The position numbers and the translations under genes were made by a program. From NCBI GenBank assembly GCA_021413675.1, contig JAIOQA010000467.1, forward strand, positions 1-50,422: a stretch of DNA of 50,422 nucleotides, read 5' to 3'. Of this stretch, positions 43,741-50,422 are shown piece after piece. Source of the stretch: Deltaproteobacteria bacterium. GTDB lineage: Bacteria; Myxococcota_A; Polyangia; Haliangiales; Haliangiaceae. The first letter of the stretch is position 1; each line of letters begins with the position of its first letter. Below the pieces are notes generated by a model. That model did no database searches and was not told where the DNA came from. It worked only from the letters and a program-made list of their open reading frames with translations.

Positions 43741-44540
43741 CTAGTCCAGATGCGCCCACACCTCGCGCGCCTGCGCGGGGAGGTTCGTGAACACGCCATC
43801 GACGCCGACCTCGGCCAGGCGGAGCAATTCCTCGGGCTCGTCGACGGTCCACGCGTTCACCGCGTGACCATCGGCGCGCCAGGCGGCGACCTGCTTCTCC
43901 GTGCAGAGCACCGACTCGGGGTGCATCAGCGACGCACCGAGCAGGAGGCCGGCGCCGAGGCCCTTGCGGACCGGCCAGGGCTCGCCAGCGTGGAAGAGAA
44001 ACGCGAGCGCGACCTCGGGCAGATGGGCGTGCAACTGCAAGAGCGGCAGCGGATCGAAGCACGAGACCAGCGAGCGCTCGACCGCGTCATGGCGCGCGAG
44101 GATGCGCGCGACCTCGGCCGTGAGGTGCAAACCGGCGGCGCCGAACCGCGGTGACTTGATCTCGACGTCGAGCTCGAGGCCCTCGGTCTCCTCGAGCGCC
44201 TCGGACAGGAGCGGGATGCGGTAGCCGCCGGTCACGCGGATCTCGCGCAGCTCGCTCCAGGTGAGATCGCGGATGCGCTCGGGACGGCCGGCGAGCCGCG
44301 CGAGATCGTGATCGTGGAACACCACGATCTCGCCGCTCTTGCACGGGTGCACGTCGAACTCGACGCCGTCGGCGCCGTCGTCGCGCGCGGCCGCGAACGC
44401 CTCGAGGGTGTTCTCGGTCACGCGGCCGCTCGAGCCGCGGTGAGCCCAGATCCGCGGCCGCGCACCCGTCCGGCGCCAGCGCTCGGCGCGCGCCCGCCGC
44501 CCCAGCACCGGCACGAACCGGTGCAGCCCCCGCGCGAGGC

Positions 44541-44544
<4 letters not shown>
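43741..44544 (-). CDS. Glycerophosphodiester phosphodiesterase
   Basis: A 267-residue TIM-barrel GDPD that hydrolyses glycerophosphodiesters to glycerol-3-phosphate and an alcohol. Catalytic features are all visible: 'WAHRGSSGRVTENTLEAF' (His35, Arg36), 'GVEFDVHPCKSGEIVVFHDHDLARLAG' (Glu62, Asp64, His78), 'LELDVEIK', and 'AVNAWTVDEPEEL' near the end. No signal peptide is seen, so it acts in the cytosol, recycling phospholipid head groups. GTG 44544 overlaps the stop of the aspartate kinase gene by four bases, so the two are coupled. Confidence 0.9.
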
Positions 44545-45716
<1,172 letters not shown>

Positions 45717-45821
45717 GGCGCGAACCTACCATGAGGGAACGGCCGCGCGACGGTGCGAGGGCGGCATCGCGACGCGGGGTCGCGGCGGCGAGGCGAGGCG
45801 CATCGGTGGTAGGCTGCCTCG

Positions 45822-47975
45822 GTGAATCACCGGGCTGTGGCGACGCGCGGCAGGGTCGCGATGGCGGCGGCCGCGATGCTCCTGGCGTCGGCCTGTCACC
45901 CGCGCGGCCCGCGCCGCCCGGACGTCGGGCCGATCGTCGACGCGCCCTACGAACTCGCCGATCCGATCGACTTCGACATGGTCCGCGATCGGGTGTGGGC
46001 GCTGCCGGCAGGCCCCGAGGCTGTCGCCGCCCGCCGCGCCTTGGTCCCGGCGCTGATCGCCCGCGCCCGCGCGCAGCTGATGGCGCGCAAGCCCGACCTC
46101 GCCCACCGCGCGCTGCTCGAGCTCGCCGAGCTCTACGCCGGGACGCCCGACGCCGAGCTGGCCCAGGCGCTGGCGCCGGCCCGCGCCGACCTCGCGCGGC
46201 TGGTCGCGGCGTTCTCGCGCAGCGGCAACGATCAGGCCGCGATCACCGCGCTGGTACTCGCCGCCGCGGCGGCGGAGTCGCCGGCGGCGCGGACCGACCT
46301 GCTCGCGCGCATCGACGAGATCCTCGCGTTCGTCGACGATCTCGCCGCCAGCCAGCACGGCGAGGTCGGCCGCGGCGCCGCGCCGATCACCAGCCTCGCG
46401 CCGATCGCGCGCACCGCCGCGGTCGCGGCGCTGACCGATCGCTACGTCGCCGCGATCGTCCTACGCCAGGCCGCGATCGCGGCGCTGCTCGACAGCGGCC
46501 AGGCGACCTTCGCGACGGTGTCCGCGCACCGCGACGTCGGCAAGAGCGCGCGCATGATCGCGGTCGCGCTCGGCCGGGGCGCGCGCGCCCCGCAGATCGC
46601 CGCGGCGATCGCCCCGATCCGCGGCATCGGCGCCGATCGCGACCTCGGCCGCACCGCCGGGCCGGTCGCGCGCCCCGCCGCCAGCGCCGCCGAGTTCGAG
46701 GCCCTCGCCACCGCGCTCGGTGGCGGCGACGACGGCGATCCCACCGCGGCGCTCGCCGTCGAGGCGACCGCGCTTGTCCGGTTCCCGGACGACCCGGCGC
46801 TGCTCACCGCCGCCGCCGAGCGCGCGCTCGCGCTGGGCCGCCTCGAGCAGGCGATCGCGCTCGATCAGGCCGCGTTCGCGCTGGCGCCGCGCGACGCCGA
46901 CCTCGGCCACCGCCTGGCCGCGCTGTACCGCGAGCGCACCGCGCGCCTGGCCGCGACCGGCCGGCCCAACGCCGCGGCGGCCGAGCTCACCGCCTTCGAG
47001 CGCTTCCTCGGCACGGTCGCCCGGCTCGGCGACTTCGCGAGCGATCGCGCCGACGCGCTGGTCGCGGTCGCCCGGGCCCAGGCCGGCCAGGGCGATCTCG
47101 ACGACGCGATCGCGCTCGCCAACCGCGCGCTCGCCGCGGCGCCGACGATCGACGCCTACGAGCTGCTCGCGACGATCGCGCTGAAGCGCGAGCGCTGGGA
47201 CGACGCGCTCGCCCTGATCGCGCGCGGCCTGCAGACACCGCACGAGACCCCGAGCGCCGCCGTGACCCACGCGCGCTTGGTCCGCCTCCAGGGCGACGCC
47301 CAGGCCGGCGCCGGTCGCCCGACCAAGGCGCGCGGGCCGTGGCTGCGCGCGCTCGACGAGTGGGCCGCGCTCGGCGATCACCTCGAGCTGCCGCCGTCGC
47401 TCGCCGGCATGCGCCTGGTCGAGAGCGGCAAGCTCCTGTGGCTGCTCGGCGAGCGCGACCGCGCGTTCACGCTCTTCGATGGCGCGCTCGACGCCGATCC
47501 CGACGGCGACGACACCCACGTCCAGGCGATCGAGTTCCTGCTGGCCAGCGGCGCCTACGATCGCGCCGCCGATGCGTTCCACCACGCGCTCGGCGCCGAC
47601 GGCGTCAGCGGCGATACCAAGGTCTACCTCGCGCTGTGGCTGGTCGCCGAGGCCCGCGCCGCCGGCGCGCCGCCCGACGCGCTCGCGCTCGACTATCTCG
47701 CGGGTCGGCAGGGCCAGGCCTGGACCGACGAGCTCGCGCGGCTCGCGACCCGGCGCGCCGATCTCGCGGTCGTCGAGTCGCGCGCGGTGACCCGCGGCCG
47801 CAAGGTCGAGCTCGCGTACTACCGCGCGGTGCTCGATCTCGGGCCGGCCACGCCCGACGCGGCGACCCGCGCGCGCCTGCTCGCGCAGGTGACCGCCAGC
47901 GATCTGGTCCTGTTCTACGAGTACGACCTCGCGCGGCGCGCCCAGCGCCGCGCCGCGCCCGGGAGCCCACGATGA
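45822..47975 (+). CDS. TPR-repeat lipoprotein
   Basis: A 717-residue protein starting at GTG 45822. The signal peptide ends in a lipobox 'LASAC' (Cys about 25). The remainder is nearly all helical, with Ala/Leu-rich TPR-like pairs over about 60-690 (for example 'EATALVRFPDDPALLTAAAERALALGRLEQAIALDQAAFALAPRDAD'). The bulk faces the periplasm or cell surface. No enzymatic motif. It starts a run of four genes on this strand in which each overlaps or follows the next within a few bases (methyltransferase, multihaem lipoprotein, exported protein). Scaffold function is inferred. Confidence 0.8.
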   Translation: MNHRAVATRGRVAMAAAAMLLASACHPRGPRRPDVGPIVDAPYELADPIDFDMVRDRVWALPAGPEAVAARRALVPALIARARAQLMARKPDLAHRALLELAELYAGTPDAELAQALAPARADLARLVAAFSRSGNDQAAITALVLAAAAAESPAARTDLLARIDEILAFVDDLAASQHGEVGRGAAPITSLAPIARTAAVAALTDRYVAAIVLRQAAIAALLDSGQATFATVSAHRDVGKSARMIAVALGRGARAPQIAAAIAPIRGIGADRDLGRTAGPVARPAASAAEFEALATALGGGDDGDPTAALAVEATALVRFPDDPALLTAAAERALALGRLEQAIALDQAAFALAPRDADLGHRLAALYRERTARLAATGRPNAAAAELTAFERFLGTVARLGDFASDRADALVAVARAQAGQGDLDDAIALANRALAAAPTIDAYELLATIALKRERWDDALALIARGLQTPHETPSAAVTHARLVRLQGDAQAGAGRPTKARGPWLRALDEWAALGDHLELPPSLAGMRLVESGKLLWLLGERDRAFTLFDGALDADPDGDDTHVQAIEFLLASGAYDRAADAFHHALGADGVSGDTKVYLALWLVAEARAAGAPPDALALDYLAGRQGQAWTDELARLATRRADLAVVESRAVTRGRKVELAYYRAVLDLGPATPDAATRARLLAQVTASDLVLFYEYDLARRAQRRAAPGSPR

Positions 47976-48943
47976 TCGACACCGCCCTGGCCGACCTCGG
48001 CCGCCGCCTCACCGCGCTCGGCCTCACCGAGCGCGCGGTCAAGCAGTGCTTCGGCGTGCCCGCGCTGGCCCACCTGCCCCGCGCCCTGCCCCACCGCAGC
48101 GATCCGGGCGACAAGGCGCCGCGCGCCGCGGCCGTGGTGTGGCTCCTGTGCGCCGGCCGCGCGTTCCCGCTCGACGCGATGCGCGAGCTGTTCGGCGCCG
48201 ACCTCGCGCGGCTCGCCGACCTCGGCGTGCTCGCGATCGACGGCGCGCGGGTCCACGCCCGCTACGCGCTCGCGCCGCTCGGCGGCGGCATCGCGGTCTG
48301 CGATCGCCTCGATCACGCCGGCGCCGACGCGGTCATGTGGCCCGACGACTCGAGCCATCACCTGGTCGGCGCGCTGCCGCTCGCGCGCGTCGCCCGCTGG
48401 CTCGATGTCGGCAGCGGCGCGGCGATCGTGCCGATCGCCGCGCCCGGCCGCGCGACCGCGATCCGCGCCAGCGACGTCGCGCCCCGGGCGATCGAGCTCG
48501 CGGCGCTCGGCGTGGCGCTCTCGGGGCTCGAGCACGTCACGCTGCGGGTCGCCGATCTGTGCGCGGGTGCGGGCGGCGAATGGAACCTCATCACCTTCAA
48601 CGCGCCCATCCCGGCCGAGGCCGGGGGCCCGGCCGGCGAGCCCGCGCATCGCCGCGCCCCGGCGGGCGCCCGCGTCCTCGAGCGGTTCTGGGCCGAGGCG
48701 CGCGACGCGGTGTCGCCGACCGGCGAGGTGATCGTCCACTCGTGGGTCCCGAACGATCCGCTCGCGCTGACCGCCGACCTGCCCGGCGCGGTCGCGGTGA
48801 TGCGCTACGCACGCGAGCCCGGCTTCGCGATCACCGCGTGGCGCCCGGGCGCGCCGCCGTCGCGCAAGGTCGTCGACGTGACGCTGACCGAGGCCGCGCC
48901 CCACGTCGTCCGCGTCGACGTCGATCGCGCGCTCGCCGGCTGA
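47972..48943 (+). CDS. Class I SAM-dependent methyltransferase-like protein
   Basis: A 323-residue protein from ATG 47972, overlapping the TPR gene stop (ATGA). A SAM-binding region is at about 145-200: 'RWLDVGSGAAIVPIAA' (motif I), 'AIRASDVAPRAIELAALGVALSG' (acidic residue of motif II) and 'VTLRVADLCAGAG'. Motif IV reads 'NLITFNAPIP' where N5-glutamine or DNA/RNA methyltransferases have NPPY, so the target-base Tyr is missing. The N-terminal ~140 residues form a helical winged-helix-like extension ('AAAVVWLLCAGRAFPLDAMRELFG'). A HemK-like or small-molecule methyltransferase is the best guess. Confidence 0.75.
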   Translation: MIDTALADLGRRLTALGLTERAVKQCFGVPALAHLPRALPHRSDPGDKAPRAAAVVWLLCAGRAFPLDAMRELFGADLARLADLGVLAIDGARVHARYALAPLGGGIAVCDRLDHAGADAVMWPDDSSHHLVGALPLARVARWLDVGSGAAIVPIAAPGRATAIRASDVAPRAIELAALGVALSGLEHVTLRVADLCAGAGGEWNLITFNAPIPAEAGGPAGEPAHRRAPAGARVLERFWAEARDAVSPTGEVIVHSWVPNDPLALTADLPGAVAVMRYAREPGFAITAWRPGAPPSRKVVDVTLTEAAPHVVRVDVDRALAG

Positions 48944-48944
48944 C

Positions 48945-50240
48945 ATGCGCGCGCCGGCCGGGCTCCTGCGCGCCGCGATCGCGGTGCTGCTGATCGCCAT
49001 CGCGATCGGCGCCTGCCGCACGGCCGTGCGCGTGGTCGAGCCGCCGCCGCCCCTCGATCCGACCCGCTTCCCCCACGCCGCGCACGCCGCCACCGCCTGC
49101 GGCGAGTGCCACGATCCGCGCGCCGCGGTGCGCGGCGCGATCGTGCAGCCCGGCAAGGACGACCACGCGCCGTGCGATCGCGGCAACTGCCACCAGGTCG
49201 AGTTCGTGCGCGCGCCCGGGCCGTTCTGCCTGGTCTGCCACACGGCCGTCGATCCGCGCGCGCCGACCGCGAGCCCGGTCCGCGCCTACCCGCCCGACGA
49301 CGGCTGGCGCGCGATGCCGGCGCGCTTCGCGCACGCGGCGCACCTCGATCGCGGCCGCATGGAGCGCGCGGTCGGGTTCCACGTCGCGTGCCGCGACTGC
49401 CACGACGCGGATCCGACGGCCGCGCCCGCGGCCTACCCGCGCACCGGCGGCCACGCCGAGTGCGCGCGCTGCCACGCCGCCGAGGTCGGGCTCGCCCGCG
49501 GCCCGGCGATGGACGACTGCGCCGGCTGCCACGGCGCCGGCGCCGTGCCGCGCCACGCGCGCCGGCTGATCCGCGGCGATCTGGTGTTCGATCACCGCCG
49601 CCACGTCACCGACATCGGCGGCCAGCGGATCGCGTGCGAGACCTGCCACGACGGCACGCAGTTCGCGACCGGCGCGGCCGATCACGCGCCGCCATCGATC
49701 GCGGCGTGCGTCGCCTGCCACGACGACACCGCGCGGGTGCCCGGGACCCAGCGCATGCGCATCTGCGAGACCTGCCACACCACCCGCACGCAGTCGGTCG
49801 GCACGCTCGCGCCACGCGATCACCTGCCCGCGACCGAGGCGCCGATCGATCACACGCTGGCGTTCCGCACCGACCACGGCGAGGCCGCGGCGGCCGACCC
49901 GGCGCGGTGCGCGCGCTGCCACACCCAGATGTCGGGCGCGCGGGCCGACGGCTGCGACGAGTGCCACCAGACCATGCGGCCGCGCGATCACAACGCGTCG
50001 TGGCGCGAGCTCGATCACGGCACCGAGGTCTCGGCCGACGCGCAGCGCTGCGCGACCTGCCACGTCGCCGACTTCTGCACGACCTGCCACGAGCAGCTGC
50101 CGCGCTCGCACCTCCCCCTCGAGGCGTTCCGCACCGACCACGGCGGCGCCGCCCGCGCCAACCCGCGCGCGTGCGTCACCTGCCACGATCCGGCCGCGAC
50201 CTGCGGGCGCTGCCACCCCGGGGAACCGCCGAGCCGATGA
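48945..50240 (+). CDS. Fifteen-haem c-type cytochrome lipoprotein
   Basis: A 431-residue protein that begins one base after the methyltransferase stop. The lipobox 'IGAC' puts Cys at about residue 24. Fourteen CxxCH haem-attachment motifs were counted (CGECH, CLVCH, CRDCH, CARCH, CAGCH, CETCH twice, CVACH, CARCH again, CDECH, CATCH, CTTCH, CVTCH, CGRCH). There is also one CxxxxCH (CDRGNCH), and extra His residues serve as distal ligands. Density is about one haem per 28 residues. It is probably an outer-membrane or periplasmic electron conduit, such as a nitrite reductase-type, metal-respiration or extracellular electron-transfer partner. The following exported protein may be its partner. Confidence 0.9.
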   Translation: MRAPAGLLRAAIAVLLIAIAIGACRTAVRVVEPPPPLDPTRFPHAAHAATACGECHDPRAAVRGAIVQPGKDDHAPCDRGNCHQVEFVRAPGPFCLVCHTAVDPRAPTASPVRAYPPDDGWRAMPARFAHAAHLDRGRMERAVGFHVACRDCHDADPTAAPAAYPRTGGHAECARCHAAEVGLARGPAMDDCAGCHGAGAVPRHARRLIRGDLVFDHRRHVTDIGGQRIACETCHDGTQFATGAADHAPPSIAACVACHDDTARVPGTQRMRICETCHTTRTQSVGTLAPRDHLPATEAPIDHTLAFRTDHGEAAAADPARCARCHTQMSGARADGCDECHQTMRPRDHNASWRELDHGTEVSADAQRCATCHVADFCTTCHEQLPRSHLPLEAFRTDHGGAARANPRACVTCHDPAATCGRCHPGEPPSR

Positions 50241-50422
50241 GGCGCGCGGTGGTCATCGGAGCGCTCGCGCTCGCGGCACCGGCCGCGGCCGATCCGGATC
50301 TGCGCCTGCGCCGCTGGCCGGCGCCGCGCCACCTCGGCATGCGCGCGGCCGCGCCCGCGCGCGCCGCAGCGGCACCACCATCGCCGGCGCCACCGCCCCC
50401 ACCAGCGACCGCGCCGACCCGC
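50237..50422 (+). CDS. Exported protein, 5' part (cut by window end)
   Basis: The ATG at 50237 overlaps the stop of the cytochrome gene (ATGA). The first 62 codons give a signal peptide (basic start, Ala/Leu core, cleavage near AAA-DP at about residue 18). A short Arg-rich stretch ('RLRRWPAPRHLG') and a Pro/Ala-rich linker follow, then the window ends. Coupling to the multihaem gene suggests a periplasmic or outer-membrane partner, for example a barrel; the rest is unseen. Confidence 0.65.
   Translation, partial: MRRAVVIGALALAAPAAADPDLRLRRWPAPRHLGMRAAAPARAAAAPPSPAPPPPPATAPTR

Overview
The window is about 50.4 kb of chromosome from a very GC-rich bacterium (roughly 70% GC or more by eye, with G or C at nearly every third codon position). 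The most likely source is a member of the Myxococcota, perhaps near Haliangium/Kofleriaceae. Pointers are the many lipoproteins whose lipobox cysteine is followed by Asp/Pro/Ala-rich stretches, the HEAT and TPR proteins, an ECF sigma factor beside an AgmX-like protein, a soluble TPR histidine kinase with a sigma-54 activator, and a long multiheme cytochrome. No tRNA, rRNA, CRISPR array, transposase or prophage gene was seen. This is core/accessory chromosome, not a mobile island. The assignment is by gene style, not by a marker gene.

Layout. 1-5.6 kb: the 3' end of an FtsX-type permease, a small outer-membrane barrel, and a lysS-lolC/E pair. 5.7-11.1 kb: a thioredoxin/TPR lipoprotein, a secreted barrel-like protein, a membrane-anchored protein, then a large lipoprotein preceded by a decayed copy of itself with a duplicated leader. 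11.1-13.8 kb: glycine dehydrogenase gcvP, broken by a short deletion and frameshift. 13.9-15.4 kb: a regulatory trio (REC-like stub, GHKL ATPase, STAS protein with zinc-binding cysteines). 15.4-18 kb: an outer-membrane protein with an Arg/Asp linker and an orphan cytosolic protein. 18-21.2 kb: an overlapping operon mutH-like - rlmL-like - amrS. 21.2-23.2 kb: a multi-span membrane protein and a SctJ-like lipoprotein. 23.2-26.2 kb: mesaconyl-CoA hydratase-like enzyme, AgmX-like anti-sigma candidate and ECF sigma factor. 26.3-30.9 kb: kinase - sigma-54 activator - PspA - small protein operon. 31-32.8 kb: acetyl-CoA synthetase, also broken by a short deletion and frameshift. 32.9-35.5 kb: two paralogous HAMP-like membrane proteins and a HEAT protein. 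35.6-40.3 kb: gamma-carbonic-anhydrase-like protein, ArsR/SRPBCC pair, PDZ-thioredoxin protein, epimerase and a phosphoesterase lipoprotein. 40.4-43.7 kb: PilZ, HEAT/TPR protein, tmk and a PDZ lipoprotein. 43.7-45.7 kb: aspartate kinase and a glycerophosphodiesterase. 45.8-50.4 kb: TPR lipoprotein, methyltransferase, 15-haem lipoprotein and a cut exported protein, all overlapping or nearly touching.

How the genes work together. Much of the window concerns the cell envelope (Lol-type permease, barrels, PspA system, lipoproteins, HEAT/TPR scaffolds) and its signalling (two-component, STAS/GHKL, ECF sigma, HAMP and PilZ proteins). Scattered housekeeping enzymes (LysS, Tmk, LysC, RlmL) lie between. 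Two central metabolic genes (gcvP, acs) each carry a deletion inside a conserved domain. These are either real inactivation or, at least as likely, assembly collapse. No single textbook system dominates. The most unusual items are the MutH-like protein with an added N-terminal region, the extreme density of GCGATCGC palindromes, and the decayed lipoprotein duplication. The only gene-free stretch over 300 bases is 9089-9795, which holds the lipoprotein remnant and its duplicated leader.
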